Of a DNA stretch of 64,000 nucleotides, positions 8,809 through 24,446 are shown piece after piece (the stretch's first letter is position 1; every line of letters begins with the position of its first letter). The notes beneath the pieces were generated by a model that searched no databases, was not told the DNA's origin, and was given only the letters and a program-made list of their open reading frames with translations. The position numbers and the translations under genes are program-made. Origin of the DNA: Siphonodentalium dalli (taxonomy: Eukaryota > Mollusca > Scaphopoda > Gadilida > Siphonodentaliidae); NCBI GenBank assembly GCA_032622095.1, contig CP136065.1, forward strand, positions 118,151,195 through 118,215,194, given 5' to 3'.

Positions 8809-11800
8809 TATACTTCCATATTTTAATATGGAAGTATATTGTTATTCAATTTTTTATTTTTCACTATTATTATTATTATTTATTATTCTTAATATATTTT
8901 GAAACCCTTATATCTCAGAAAGTTTAAAAGTTAAAGCATTGAAATTTGGTAGGTATATGCACCATGCCAAGATGCATGGTAATGGAGCATTTAGGTTTGT
9001 CCCCTAACTTGCTTACCAGAGTTATGGCCCTTAAACCAAAATTTTGGAAAAAGTTTGTGCGCAGATTTTCTCCTGTAAGAAGTCAAGCAGCTGAATTCGG
9101 TTCTCGTAATCGTGTTAACTAAGGAAAGGGCACGAATCGGGGAAATTTTCACCAAGGTCCGAAAACAATTTGTTGACCCGGGGAGGGGTGCAAAATTTGT
9201 CAATTTTGTTCTTGTCACCGATTCCAACCATTTTTACTGTCGGGTATCTATACGATGTACTGATGCTACTCGTGAAAGAATTTTGTAAATCGGGTGAGAA
9301 ATGACCAAGTTATAACACATCGAAAAATGTACTAATAAAGTCCATGTGTAGAAAGTGCTTGTGTCCCGATCTTCTCCTAGACGAAGCGCAACAGCTGGAT
9401 TTGCTCTATGTGAGCGTCTTAAACATAGACAGAAGACCAAACCAGGACATTTTGACAAAGGTCCGCTCAATTTTTCCTGGGCTAAGGGAGGGGCAAAATA
9501 TGTCAATTTTTTTTTTGTCGCCGATTTGAACCAAAATGGTTGTGAAGTATCTGTAGGATGTACTAAGTATTATCGTGTGTGAATTTTGTGAATCGGTTGA
9601 CAAATGTAGAAATGGTGGCCCTTTCCTTTTTTCAAGTTTACAGGGAAAGCACTATGAATTTATATTTCTTCAACCAATCGTGACGTGTTTGGTATCATTC
9701 GATGGGGAATTTTTAGCTCTTTTAAACGATTATTCATTTGCTGCATGATGTCGAATGAGTCCGGAGATATTCAAAAAAGTATGAACCAGAAACATACATA
9801 TTGGCCTACATAGTAAAATATCGGCGCAATACCTCACCAAAACCCTGGTAAATATTATAGGGGCATAAAATACGAACACAATGGCGCAAATATTAGCTCG
9901 ATATCTCGAAAATTGGCCGATATATGGCGACTTTTCTACCCGCGTCATCAAATTTCGAGGCATGGGTGGGGGTCACACCAGAACGTTCCAACTGAACACA
10001 GAAATGTCAATAAACCATACTATCGACATTCCAATCAATTCCGAGCGATTCCCTTATTATACTTCCATATTTTAATATGGAAGTATATTGTTATTCAATT
10101 TTTTATTTTTCACTATTATTATTATTATTTATTATTCTTAATATATTTTGAAACCCTTATATCTCAGAAAGTTTAAAAGTTAAAGCATTGAAATTTGGTA
10201 GGTATATGCACCATGCCAAGATGCATGGTAATGGAGCATTTAGGTTTGTCCCCTAACTTGCTTACCAGAGTTATGGCCCTTAAACCAAAATTTTGGAAAA
10301 AGTTTGTGCGCAGATTTTCTCCTGTAAGAAGTCAAGCAGCTGAATTCGGTTCTCGTAATCGTGTTAACTAAGGAAAGGGCACGAATCGGGGAAATTTTCA
10401 CCAAGGTCCGAAAACAATTTGTTGACCCGGGGAGGGGTGCAAAATTTGTCAATTTTGTTCTTGTCACCGATTCCAACCATTTTTACTGTCGGGTATCTAT
10501 ACGATGTACTGATGCTACTCGTGAAAGAATTTTGTAAATCGGGTGAGAAATGACCAAGTTATAACACATCGAAAAATGTACTAATAAAGTCCATGTGTAG
10601 AAAGTGCTTGTGTCCCGATCTTCTCCTAGACGAAGCGCAACAGCTGGATTTGCTCTATGTGAGCGTCTTAAACATAGACAGAAGACCAAACCAGGACATT
10701 TTGACAAAGGTCCGCTCAATTTTTCCTGGGCTAAGGGAGGGGCAAAATATGTCAATTTTTTTTTTGTCGCCGATTTGAACCAAAATGGTTGTGAAGTATC
10801 TGTAGGATGTACTAAGTATTATCGTGTGTGAATTTTGTGAATCGGTTGACAAATGTAGAAATGGTGGCCCTTTCCTTTTTTCAAGTTTACAGGGAAAGCA
10901 CTATGAATTTATATTTCTTCAACCAATCGTGACGTGTTTGGTATCATTCGATGGGGAATTTTTAGCTCTTTTAAACGATTATTCATTTGCTGCATGATGT
11001 CGAATGAGTCCGGAGATATTCAAAAAAGTATGAACCAGAAACATACATATTGGCCTACATAGTAAAATATCGGCGCAATACCTCACCAAAACCCTGGTAA
11101 ATATTATAGGGGCATAAAATACGAACACAATGGCGCAAATATTAGCTCGATATCTCGAAAATTGGCCGATATATGGCGACTTTTCTACCCGCGTCATCAA
11201 ATTTCGAGGCATGGGTGGGGGTCACACCAGAACGTTCCAACTGAACACAGAAATGTCAATAAACCATACTATCGACATTCCAATCAATTCCGAGCGATTC
11301 CCTTATTATACTTCCATATTTTAATATGGAAGTATATTGTTATTCAATTTTTTATTTTTCACTATTATTATTATTATTTATTATTCTTAATATATTTTGA
11401 AACCCTTATATCTCAGAAAGTTTAAAAGTTAAAGCATTGAAATTTGGTAGGTATATGCACCATGCCAAGATGCATGGTAATGGAGCATTTAGGTTTGTCC
11501 CCTAACTTGCTTACCAGAGTTATGGCCCTTAAACCAAAATTTTGGAAAAAGTTTGTGCGCAGATTTTCTCCTGTAAGAAGTCAAGCAGCTGAATTCGGTT
11601 CTCGTAATCGTGTTAACTAAGGAAAGGGCACGAATCGGGGAAATTTTCACCAAGGTCCGAAAACAATTTGTTGACCCGGGGAGGGGTGCAAAATTTGTCA
11701 ATTTTGTTCTTGTCACCGATTCCAACCATTTTTACTGTCGGGTATCTATACGATGTACTGATGCTACTCGTGAAAGAATTTTGTAAATCGGGTGAGAAAT

Positions 11801-14800
11801 GACCAAGTTATAACACATCGAAAAATGTACTAATAAAGTCCATGTGTAGAAAGTGCTTGTGTCCCGATCTTCTCCTAGACGAAGCGCAACAGCTGGATTT
11901 GCTCTATGTGAGCGTCTTAAACATAGACAGAAGACCAAACCAGGACATTTTGACAAAGGTCCGCTCAATTTTTCCTGGGCTAAGGGAGGGGCAAAATATG
12001 TCAATTTTTTTTTTGTCGCCGATTTGAACCAAAATGGTTGTGAAGTATCTGTAGGATGTACTAAGTATTATCGTGTGTGAATTTTGTGAATCGGTTGACA
12101 AATGTAGAAATGGTGGCCCTTTCCTTTTTTCAAGTTTACAGGGAAAGCACTATGAATTTATATTTCTTCAACCAATCGTGACGTGTTTGGTATCATTCGA
12201 TGGGGAATTTTTAGCTCTTTTAAACGATTATTCATTTGCTGCATGATGTCGAATGAGTCCGGAGATATTCAAAAAAGTATGAACCAGAAACATACATATT
12301 GGCCTACATAGTAAAATATCGGCGCAATACCTCACCAAAACCCTGGTAAATATTATAGGGGCATAAAATACGAACACAATGGCGCAAATATTAGCTCGAT
12401 ATCTCGAAAATTGGCCGATATATGGCGACTTTTCTACCCGCGTCATCAAATTTCGAGGCATGGGTGGGGGTCACACCAGAACGTTCCAACTGAACACAGA
12501 AATGTCAATAAACCATACTATCGACATTCCAATCAATTCCGAGCGATTCCCTTATTATACTTCCATATTTTAATATGGAAGTATATTGTTATTCAATTTT
12601 TTATTTTTCACTATTATTATTATTATTTATTATTCTTAATATATTTTGAAACCCTTATATCTCAGAAAGTTTAAAAGTTAAAGCATTGAAATTTGGTAGG
12701 TATATGCACCATGCCAAGATGCATGGTAATGGAGCATTTAGGTTTGTCCCCTAACTTGCTTACCAGAGTTATGGCCCTTAAACCAAAATTTTGGAAAAAG
12801 TTTGTGCGCAGATTTTCTCCTGTAAGAAGTCAAGCAGCTGAATTCGGTTCTCGTAATCGTGTTAACTAAGGAAAGGGCACGAATCGGGGAAATTTTCACC
12901 AAGGTCCGAAAACAATTTGTTGACCCGGGGAGGGGTGCAAAATTTGTCAATTTTGTTCTTGTCACCGATTCCAACCATTTTTACTGTCGGGTATCTATAC
13001 GATGTACTGATGCTACTCGTGAAAGAATTTTGTAAATCGGGTGAGAAATGACCAAGTTATAACACATCGAAAAATGTACTAATAAAGTCCATGTGTAGAA
13101 AGTGCTTGTGTCCCGATCTTCTCCTAGACGAAGCGCAACAGCTGGATTTGCTCTATGTGAGCGTCTTAAACATAGACAGAAGACCAAACCAGGACATTTT
13201 GACAAAGGTCCGCTCAATTTTTCCTGGGCTAAGGGAGGGGCAAAATATGTCAATTTTTTTTTTGTCGCCGATTTGAACCAAAATGGTTGTGAAGTATCTG
13301 TAGGATGTACTAAGTATTATCGTGTGTGAATTTTGTGAATCGGTTGACAAATGTAGAAATGGTGGCCCTTTCCTTTTTTCAAGTTTACAGGGAAAGCACT
13401 ATGAATTTATATTTCTTCAACCAATCGTGACGTGTTTGGTATCATTCGATGGGGAATTTTTAGCTCTTTTAAACGATTATTCATTTGCTGCATGATGTCG
13501 AATGAGTCCGGAGATATTCAAAAAAGTATGAACCAGAAACATACATATTGGCCTACATAGTAAAATATCGGCGCAATACCTCACCAAAACCCTGGTAAAT
13601 ATTATAGGGGCATAAAATACGAACACAATGGCGCAAATATTAGCTCGATATCTCGAAAATTGGCCGATATATGGCGACTTTTCTACCCGCGTCATCAAAT
13701 TTCGAGGCATGGGTGGGGGTCACACCAGAACGTTCCAACTGAACACAGAAATGTCAATAAACCATACTATCGACATTCCAATCAATTCCGAGCGATTCCC
13801 TTATTATACTTCCATATTTTAATATGGAAGTATATTGTTATTCAATTTTTTATTTTTCACTATTATTATTATTATTTATTATTCTTAATATATTTTGAAA
13901 CCCTTATATCTCAGAAAGTTTAAAAGTTAAAGCATTGAAATTTGGTAGGTATATGCACCATGCCAAGATGCATGGTAATGGAGCATTTAGGTTTGTCCCC
14001 TAACTTGCTTACCAGAGTTATGGCCCTTAAACCAAAATTTTGGAAAAAGTTTGTGCGCAGATTTTCTCCTGTAAGAAGTCAAGCAGCTGAATTCGGTTCT
14101 CGTAATCGTGTTAACTAAGGAAAGGGCACGAATCGGGGAAATTTTCACCAAGGTCCGAAAACAATTTGTTGACCCGGGGAGGGGTGCAAAATTTGTCAAT
14201 TTTGTTCTTGTCACCGATTCCAACCATTTTTACTGTCGGGTATCTATACGATGTACTGATGCTACTCGTGAAAGAATTTTGTAAATCGGGTGAGAAATGA
14301 CCAAGTTATAACACATCGAAAAATGTACTAATAAAGTCCATGTGTAGAAAGTGCTTGTGTCCCGATCTTCTCCTAGACGAAGCGCAACAGCTGGATTTGC
14401 TCTATGTGAGCGTCTTAAACATAGACAGAAGACCAAACCAGGACATTTTGACAAAGGTCCGCTCAATTTTTCCTGGGCTAAGGGAGGGGCAAAATATGTC
14501 AATTTTTTTTTTGTCGCCGATTTGAACCAAAATGGTTGTGAAGTATCTGTAGGATGTACTAAGTATTATCGTGTGTGAATTTTGTGAATCGGTTGACAAA
14601 TGTAGAAATGGTGGCCCTTTCCTTTTTTCAAGTTTACAGGGAAAGCACTATGAATTTATATTTCTTCAACCAATCGTGACGTGTTTGGTATCATTCGATG
14701 GGGAATTTTTAGCTCTTTTAAACGATTATTCATTTGCTGCATGATGTCGAATGAGTCCGGAGATATTCAAAAAAGTATGAACCAGAAACATACATATTGG

Positions 14801-17800
14801 CCTACATAGTAAAATATCGGCGCAATACCTCACCAAAACCCTGGTAAATATTATAGGGGCATAAAATACGAACACAATGGCGCAAATATTAGCTCGATAT
14901 CTCGAAAATTGGCCGATATATGGCGACTTTTCTACCCGCGTCATCAAATTTCGAGGCATGGGTGGGGGTCACACCAGAACGTTCCAACTGAACACAGAAA
15001 TGTCAATAAACCATACTATCGACATTCCAATCAATTCCGAGCGATTCCCTTATTATACTTCCATATTTTAATATGGAAGTATATTGTTATTCAATTTTTT
15101 ATTTTTCACTATTATTATTATTATTTATTATTCTTAATATATTTTGAAACCCTTATATCTCAGAAAGTTTAAAAGTTAAAGCATTGAAATTTGGTAGGTA
15201 TATGCACCATGCCAAGATGCATGGTAATGGAGCATTTAGGTTTGTCCCCTAACTTGCTTACCAGAGTTATGGCCCTTAAACCAAAATTTTGGAAAAAGTT
15301 TGTGCGCAGATTTTCTCCTGTAAGAAGTCAAGCAGCTGAATTCGGTTCTCGTAATCGTGTTAACTAAGGAAAGGGCACGAATCGGGGAAATTTTCACCAA
15401 GGTCCGAAAACAATTTGTTGACCCGGGGAGGGGTGCAAAATTTGTCAATTTTGTTCTTGTCACCGATTCCAACCATTTTTACTGTCGGGTATCTATACGA
15501 TGTACTGATGCTACTCGTGAAAGAATTTTGTAAATCGGGTGAGAAATGACCAAGTTATAACACATCGAAAAATGTACTAATAAAGTCCATGTGTAGAAAG
15601 TGCTTGTGTCCCGATCTTCTCCTAGACGAAGCGCAACAGCTGGATTTGCTCTATGTGAGCGTCTTAAACATAGACAGAAGACCAAACCAGGACATTTTGA
15701 CAAAGGTCCGCTCAATTTTTCCTGGGCTAAGGGAGGGGCAAAATATGTCAATTTTTTTTTTGTCGCCGATTTGAACCAAAATGGTTGTGAAGTATCTGTA
15801 GGATGTACTAAGTATTATCGTGTGTGAATTTTGTGAATCGGTTGACAAATGTAGAAATGGTGGCCCTTTCCTTTTTTCAAGTTTACAGGGAAAGCACTAT
15901 GAATTTATATTTCTTCAACCAATCGTGACGTGTTTGGTATCATTCGATGGGGAATTTTTAGCTCTTTTAAACGATTATTCATTTGCTGCATGATGTCGAA
16001 TGAGTCCGGAGATATTCAAAAAAGTATGAACCAGAAACATACATATTGGCCTACATAGTAAAATATCGGCGCAATACCTCACCAAAACCCTGGTAAATAT
16101 TATAGGGGCATAAAATACGAACACAATGGCGCAAATATTAGCTCGATATCTCGAAAATTGGCCGATATATGGCGACTTTTCTACCCGCGTCATCAAATTT
16201 CGAGGCATGGGTGGGGGTCACACCAGAACGTTCCAACTGAACACAGAAATGTCAATAAACCATACTATCGACATTCCAATCAATTCCGAGCGATTCCCTT
16301 ATTATACTTCCATATTTTAATATGGAAGTATATTGTTATTCAATTTTTTATTTTTCACTATTATTATTATTATTTATTATTCTTAATATATTTTGAAACC
16401 CTTATATCTCAGAAAGTTTAAAAGTTAAAGCATTGAAATTTGGTAGGTATATGCACCATGCCAAGATGCATGGTAATGGAGCATTTAGGTTTGTCCCCTA
16501 ACTTGCTTACCAGAGTTATGGCCCTTAAACCAAAATTTTGGAAAAAGTTTGTGCGCAGATTTTCTCCTGTAAGAAGTCAAGCAGCTGAATTCGGTTCTCG
16601 TAATCGTGTTAACTAAGGAAAGGGCACGAATCGGGGAAATTTTCACCAAGGTCCGAAAACAATTTGTTGACCCGGGGAGGGGTGCAAAATTTGTCAATTT
16701 TGTTCTTGTCACCGATTCCAACCATTTTTACTGTCGGGTATCTATACGATGTACTGATGCTACTCGTGAAAGAATTTTGTAAATCGGGTGAGAAATGACC
16801 AAGTTATAACACATCGAAAAATGTACTAATAAAGTCCATGTGTAGAAAGTGCTTGTGTCCCGATCTTCTCCTAGACGAAGCGCAACAGCTGGATTTGCTC
16901 TATGTGAGCGTCTTAAACATAGACAGAAGACCAAACCAGGACATTTTGACAAAGGTCCGCTCAATTTTTCCTGGGCTAAGGGAGGGGCAAAATATGTCAA
17001 TTTTTTTTTTGTCGCCGATTTGAACCAAAATGGTTGTGAAGTATCTGTAGGATGTACTAAGTATTATCGTGTGTGAATTTTGTGAATCGGTTGACAAATG
17101 TAGAAATGGTGGCCCTTTCCTTTTTTCAAGTTTACAGGGAAAGCACTATGAATTTATATTTCTTCAACCAATCGTGACGTGTTTGGTATCATTCGATGGG
17201 GAATTTTTAGCTCTTTTAAACGATTATTCATTTGCTGCATGATGTCGAATGAGTCCGGAGATATTCAAAAAAGTATGAACCAGAAACATACATATTGGCC
17301 TACATAGTAAAATATCGGCGCAATACCTCACCAAAACCCTGGTAAATATTATAGGGGCATAAAATACGAACACAATGGCGCAAATATTAGCTCGATATCT
17401 CGAAAATTGGCCGATATATGGCGACTTTTCTACCCGCGTCATCAAATTTCGAGGCATGGGTGGGGGTCACACCAGAACGTTCCAACTGAACACAGAAATG
17501 TCAATAAACCATACTATCGACATTCCAATCAATTCCGAGCGATTCCCTTATTATACTTCCATATTTTAATATGGAAGTATATTGTTATTCAATTTTTTAT
17601 TTTTCACTATTATTATTATTATTTATTATTCTTAATATATTTTGAAACCCTTATATCTCAGAAAGTTTAAAAGTTAAAGCATTGAAATTTGGTAGGTATA
17701 TGCACCATGCCAAGATGCATGGTAATGGAGCATTTAGGTTTGTCCCCTAACTTGCTTACCAGAGTTATGGCCCTTAAACCAAAATTTTGGAAAAAGTTTG

Positions 17801-20800
17801 TGCGCAGATTTTCTCCTGTAAGAAGTCAAGCAGCTGAATTCGGTTCTCGTAATCGTGTTAACTAAGGAAAGGGCACGAATCGGGGAAATTTTCACCAAGG
17901 TCCGAAAACAATTTGTTGACCCGGGGAGGGGTGCAAAATTTGTCAATTTTGTTCTTGTCACCGATTCCAACCATTTTTACTGTCGGGTATCTATACGATG
18001 TACTGATGCTACTCGTGAAAGAATTTTGTAAATCGGGTGAGAAATGACCAAGTTATAACACATCGAAAAATGTACTAATAAAGTCCATGTGTAGAAAGTG
18101 CTTGTGTCCCGATCTTCTCCTAGACGAAGCGCAACAGCTGGATTTGCTCTATGTGAGCGTCTTAAACATAGACAGAAGACCAAACCAGGACATTTTGACA
18201 AAGGTCCGCTCAATTTTTCCTGGGCTAAGGGAGGGGCAAAATATGTCAATTTTTTTTTTGTCGCCGATTTGAACCAAAATGGTTGTGAAGTATCTGTAGG
18301 ATGTACTAAGTATTATCGTGTGTGAATTTTGTGAATCGGTTGACAAATGTAGAAATGGTGGCCCTTTCCTTTTTTCAAGTTTACAGGGAAAGCACTATGA
18401 ATTTATATTTCTTCAACCAATCGTGACGTGTTTGGTATCATTCGATGGGGAATTTTTAGCTCTTTTAAACGATTATTCATTTGCTGCATGATGTCGAATG
18501 AGTCCGGAGATATTCAAAAAAGTATGAACCAGAAACATACATATTGGCCTACATAGTAAAATATCGGCGCAATACCTCACCAAAACCCTGGTAAATATTA
18601 TAGGGGCATAAAATACGAACACAATGGCGCAAATATTAGCTCGATATCTCGAAAATTGGCCGATATATGGCGACTTTTCTACCCGCGTCATCAAATTTCG
18701 AGGCATGGGTGGGGGTCACACCAGAACGTTCCAACTGAACACAGAAATGTCAATAAACCATACTATCGACATTCCAATCAATTCCGAGCGATTCCCTTAT
18801 TATACTTCCATATTTTAATATGGAAGTATATTGTTATTCAATTTTTTATTTTTCACTATTATTATTATTATTTATTATTCTTAATATATTTTGAAACCCT
18901 TATATCTCAGAAAGTTTAAAAGTTAAAGCATTGAAATTTGGTAGGTATATGCACCATGCCAAGATGCATGGTAATGGAGCATTTAGGTTTGTCCCCTAAC
19001 TTGCTTACCAGAGTTATGGCCCTTAAACCAAAATTTTGGAAAAAGTTTGTGCGCAGATTTTCTCCTGTAAGAAGTCAAGCAGCTGAATTCGGTTCTCGTA
19101 ATCGTGTTAACTAAGGAAAGGGCACGAATCGGGGAAATTTTCACCAAGGTCCGAAAACAATTTGTTGACCCGGGGAGGGGTGCAAAATTTGTCAATTTTG
19201 TTCTTGTCACCGATTCCAACCATTTTTACTGTCGGGTATCTATACGATGTACTGATGCTACTCGTGAAAGAATTTTGTAAATCGGGTGAGAAATGACCAA
19301 GTTATAACACATCGAAAAATGTACTAATAAAGTCCATGTGTAGAAAGTGCTTGTGTCCCGATCTTCTCCTAGACGAAGCGCAACAGCTGGATTTGCTCTA
19401 TGTGAGCGTCTTAAACATAGACAGAAGACCAAACCAGGACATTTTGACAAAGGTCCGCTCAATTTTTCCTGGGCTAAGGGAGGGGCAAAATATGTCAATT
19501 TTTTTTTTGTCGCCGATTTGAACCAAAATGGTTGTGAAGTATCTGTAGGATGTACTAAGTATTATCGTGTGTGAATTTTGTGAATCGGTTGACAAATGTA
19601 GAAATGGTGGCCCTTTCCTTTTTTCAAGTTTACAGGGAAAGCACTATGAATTTATATTTCTTCAACCAATCGTGACGTGTTTGGTATCATTCGATGGGGA
19701 ATTTTTAGCTCTTTTAAACGATTATTCATTTGCTGCATGATGTCGAATGAGTCCGGAGATATTCAAAAAAGTATGAACCAGAAACATACATATTGGCCTA
19801 CATAGTAAAATATCGGCGCAATACCTCACCAAAACCCTGGTAAATATTATAGGGGCATAAAATACGAACACAATGGCGCAAATATTAGCTCGATATCTCG
19901 AAAATTGGCCGATATATGGCGACTTTTCTACCCGCGTCATCAAATTTCGAGGCATGGGTGGGGGTCACACCAGAACGTTCCAACTGAACACAGAAATGTC
20001 AATAAACCATACTATCGACATTCCAATCAATTCCGAGCGATTCCCTTATTATACTTCCATATTTTAATATGGAAGTATATTGTTATTCAATTTTTTATTT
20101 TTCACTATTATTATTATTATTTATTATTCTTAATATATTTTGAAACCCTTATATCTCAGAAAGTTTAAAAGTTAAAGCATTGAAATTTGGTAGGTATATG
20201 CACCATGCCAAGATGCATGGTAATGGAGCATTTAGGTTTGTCCCCTAACTTGCTTACCAGAGTTATGGCCCTTAAACCAAAATTTTGGAAAAAGTTTGTG
20301 CGCAGATTTTCTCCTGTAAGAAGTCAAGCAGCTGAATTCGGTTCTCGTAATCGTGTTAACTAAGGAAAGGGCACGAATCGGGGAAATTTTCACCAAGGTC
20401 CGAAAACAATTTGTTGACCCGGGGAGGGGTGCAAAATTTGTCAATTTTGTTCTTGTCACCGATTCCAACCATTTTTACTGTCGGGTATCTATACGATGTA
20501 CTGATGCTACTCGTGAAAGAATTTTGTAAATCGGGTGAGAAATGACCAAGTTATAACACATCGAAAAATGTACTAATAAAGTCCATGTGTAGAAAGTGCT
20601 TGTGTCCCGATCTTCTCCTAGACGAAGCGCAACAGCTGGATTTGCTCTATGTGAGCGTCTTAAACATAGACAGAAGACCAAACCAGGACATTTTGACAAA
20701 GGTCCGCTCAATTTTTCCTGGGCTAAGGGAGGGGCAAAATATGTCAATTTTTTTTTTGTCGCCGATTTGAACCAAAATGGTTGTGAAGTATCTGTAGGAT

Positions 20801-23796
20801 GTACTAAGTATTATCGTGTGTGAATTTTGTGAATCGGTTGACAAATGTAGAAATGGTGGCCCTTTCCTTTTTTCAAGTTTACAGGGAAAGCACTATGAAT
20901 TTATATTTCTTCAACCAATCGTGACGTGTTTGGTATCATTCGATGGGGAATTTTTAGCTCTTTTAAACGATTATTCATTTGCTGCATGATGTCGAATGAG
21001 TCCGGAGATATTCAAAAAAGTATGAACCAGAAACATACATATTGGCCTACATAGTAAAATATCGGCGCAATACCTCACCAAAACCCTGGTAAATATTATA
21101 GGGGCATAAAATACGAACACAATGGCGCAAATATTAGCTCGATATCTCGAAAATTGGCCGATATATGGCGACTTTTCTACCCGCGTCATCAAATTTCGAG
21201 GCATGGGTGGGGGTCACACCAGAACGTTCCAACTGAACACAGAAATGTCAATAAACCATACTATCGACATTCCAATCAATTCCGAGCGATTCCCTTATTA
21301 TACTTCCATATTTTAATATGGAAGTATATTGTTATTCAATTTTTTATTTTTCACTATTATTATTATTATTTATTATTCTTAATATATTTTGAAACCCTTA
21401 TATCTCAGAAAGTTTAAAAGTTAAAGCATTGAAATTTGGTAGGTATATGCACCATGCCAAGATGCATGGTAATGGAGCATTTAGGTTTGTCCCCTAACTT
21501 GCTTACCAGAGTTATGGCCCTTAAACCAAAATTTTGGAAAAAGTTTGTGCGCAGATTTTCTCCTGTAAGAAGTCAAGCAGCTGAATTCGGTTCTCGTAAT
21601 CGTGTTAACTAAGGAAAGGGCACGAATCGGGGAAATTTTCACCAAGGTCCGAAAACAATTTGTTGACCCGGGGAGGGGTGCAAAATTTGTCAATTTTGTT
21701 CTTGTCACCGATTCCAACCATTTTTACTGTCGGGTATCTATACGATGTACTGATGCTACTCGTGAAAGAATTTTGTAAATCGGGTGAGAAATGACCAAGT
21801 TATAACACATCGAAAAATGTACTAATAAAGTCCATGTGTAGAAAGTGCTTGTGTCCCGATCTTCTCCTAGACGAAGCGCAACAGCTGGATTTGCTCTATG
21901 TGAGCGTCTTAAACATAGACAGAAGACCAAACCAGGACATTTTGACAAAGGTCCGCTCAATTTTTCCTGGGCTAAGGGAGGGGCAAAATATGTCAATTTT
22001 TTTTTTGTCGCCGATTTGAACCAAAATGGTTGTGAAGTATCTGTAGGATGTACTAAGTATTATCGTGTGTGAATTTTGTGAATCGGTTGACAAATGTAGA
22101 AATGGTGGCCCTTTCCTTTTTTCAAGTTTACAGGGAAAGCACTATGAATTTATATTTCTTCAACCAATCGTGACGTGTTTGGTATCATTCGATGGGGAAT
22201 TTTTAGCTCTTTTAAACGATTATTCATTTGCTGCATGATGTCGAATGAGTCCGGAGATATTCAAAAAAGTATGAACCAGAAACATACATATTGGCCTACA
22301 TAGTAAAATATCGGCGCAATACCTCACCAAAACCCTGGTAAATATTATAGGGGCATAAAATACGAACACAATGGCGCAAATATTAGCTCGATATCTCGAA
22401 AATTGGCCGATATATGGCGACTTTTCTACCCGCGTCATCAAATTTCGAGGCATGGGTGGGGGTCACACCAGAACGTTCCAACTGAACACAGAAATGTCAA
22501 TAAACCATACTATCGACATTCCAATCAATTCCGAGCGATTCCCTTATTATACTTCCATATTTTAATATGGAAGTATATTGTTATTCAATTTTTTATTTTT
22601 CACTATTATTATTATTATTTATTATTCTTAATATATTTTGAAACCCTTATATCTCAGAAAGTTTAAAAGTTAAAGCATTGAAATTTGGTAGGTATATGCA
22701 CCATGCCAAGATGCATGGTAATGGAGCATTTAGGTTTGTCCCCTAACTTGCTTACCAGAGTTATGGCCCTTAAACCAAAATTTTGGAAAAAGTTTGTGCG
22801 CAGATTTTCTCCTGTAAGAAGTCAAGCAGCTGAATTCGGTTCTCGTAATCGTGTTAACTAAGGAAAGGGCACGAATCGGGGAAATTTTCACCAAGGTCCG
22901 AAAACAATTTGTTGACCCGGGGAGGGGTGCAAAATTTGTCAATTTTGTTCTTGTCACCGATTCCAACCATTTTTACTGTCGGGTATCTATACGATGTACT
23001 GATGCTACTCGTGAAAGAATTTTGTAAATCGGGTGAGAAATGACCAAGTTATAACACATCGAAAAATGTACTAATAAAGTCCATGTGTAGAAAGTGCTTG
23101 TGTCCCGATCTTCTCCTAGACGAAGCGCAACAGCTGGATTTGCTCTATGTGAGCGTCTTAAACATAGACAGAAGACCAAACCAGGACATTTTGACAAAGG
23201 TCCGCTCAATTTTTCCTGGGCTAAGGGAGGGGCAAAATATGTCAATTTTTTTTTTGTCGCCGATTTGAACCAAAATGGTTGTGAAGTATCTGTAGGATGT
23301 ACTAAGTATTATCGTGTGTGAATTTTGTGAATCGGTTGACAAATGTAGAAATGGTGGCCCTTTCCTTTTTTCAAGTTTACAGGGAAAGCACTATGAATTT
23401 ATATTTCTTCAACCAATCGTGACGTGTTTGGTATCATTCGATGGGGAATTTTTAGCTCTTTTAAACGATTATTCATTTGCTGCATGATGTCGAATGAGTC
23501 CGGAGATATTCAAAAAAGTATGAACCAGAAACATACATATTGGCCTACATAGTAAAATATCGGCGCAATACCTCACCAAAACCCTGGTAAATATTATAGG
23601 GGCATAAAATACGAACACAATGGCGCAAATATTAGCTCGATATCTCGAAAATTGGCCGATATATGGCGACTTTTCTACCCGCGTCATCAAATTTCGAGGC
23701 ATGGGTGGGGGTCACACCAGAACGTTCCAACTGAACACAGAAATGTCAATAAACCATACTATCGACATTCCAATCAATTCCGAGCGATTCCCTTAT
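8809..23796 (+). repeat. Unit B copies 3-14
   Basis: Twelve consecutive 1249-bp units, indistinguishable by eye. All translated frames are identical between copies, which argues for very recent amplification or strong homogenisation. The exact number of copies should be treated as assembly-dependent. Confidence 0.9.
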
Positions 23797-24446
23797 TATA
23801 CTTCCATATTTTAATATGGAAGTATATTGTTATTCAATTTTTTATTTTTCACTATTATTATTATTATTTATTATTCTTAATATATTTTGAAACCCTTATA
23901 TCTCAGAAAGTTTAAAAGTTAAAGCATTGAAATTTGGTAGGTATATGCACCATGCCAAGATGCATGGTAATGGAGCATTTAGGTTTGTCCCCTAACTTGC
24001 TTACCAGAGTTATGGCCCTTAAACCAAAATTTTGGAAAAAGTTTGTGCGCAGATTTTCTCCTGTAAGAAGTCAAGCAGCTGAATTCGGTTCTCGTAATCG
24101 TGTTAACTAAGGAAAGGGCACGAATCGGGGAAATTTTCACCAAGGTCCGAAAACAATTTGTTGACCCGGGGAGGGGTGCAAAATTTGTCAATTTTGTTCT
24201 TGTCACCGATTCCAACCATTTTTACTGTCGGGTATCTATACGATGTACTGATGCTACTCGTGAAAGAATTTTGTAAATCGGGTGAGAAATGACCAAGTTA
24301 TAACACATCGAAAAATGTACTAATAAAGTCCATGTGTAGAAAGTGCTTGTGTCCCGATCTTCTCCTAGACGAAGCGCAACAGCTGGATTTGCTCTATGTG
24401 AGCGTCTTAAACATAGACAGAAGACCAAACCAGGACATTTTGACAA
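23797..24446 (+). repeat. Unit B copy 15, truncated
   Basis: The copy follows the consensus through CAGGACATTTTGACAA and then switches to unrelated sequence (TGTCAAAAATTACAC) in the middle of its second module. About 650 of 1249 bp are present. Confidence 0.92.

Larger units (their letters stand above)
6311..24446 (+). repeat. Unit-B tandem array (1249-bp unit, 14 full copies plus a truncated one)
   Basis: Head-to-tail repeats with an invariant 1249-bp period, starting at 6311 and ending inside a fifteenth copy. Copies are almost identical. I noticed only two substitutions: CCAACTATT in copy 1 (others CCAACCATT), and CAACCAACCG in copy 2 (others CAACCAATCG). Unit order is the junction hairpin, ATT-rich tract, AAACCCTTATATCTCAGAAAG, two diverged modules of about 305 bp, then a tail ending TTCGAGGCATGGGTGGGGGTC and a CCCTTAT boundary. 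ORFs of 60-90 codons repeat in every copy, overlap on both strands and are not called as genes. Confidence 0.97.

Noticed and set aside
6311-24446. CRISPR-like regularity
   Set aside because: Repeats are 1249 bp long and contiguous, with no unique spacers of 25-40 bp, and the DNA is eukaryotic in character.
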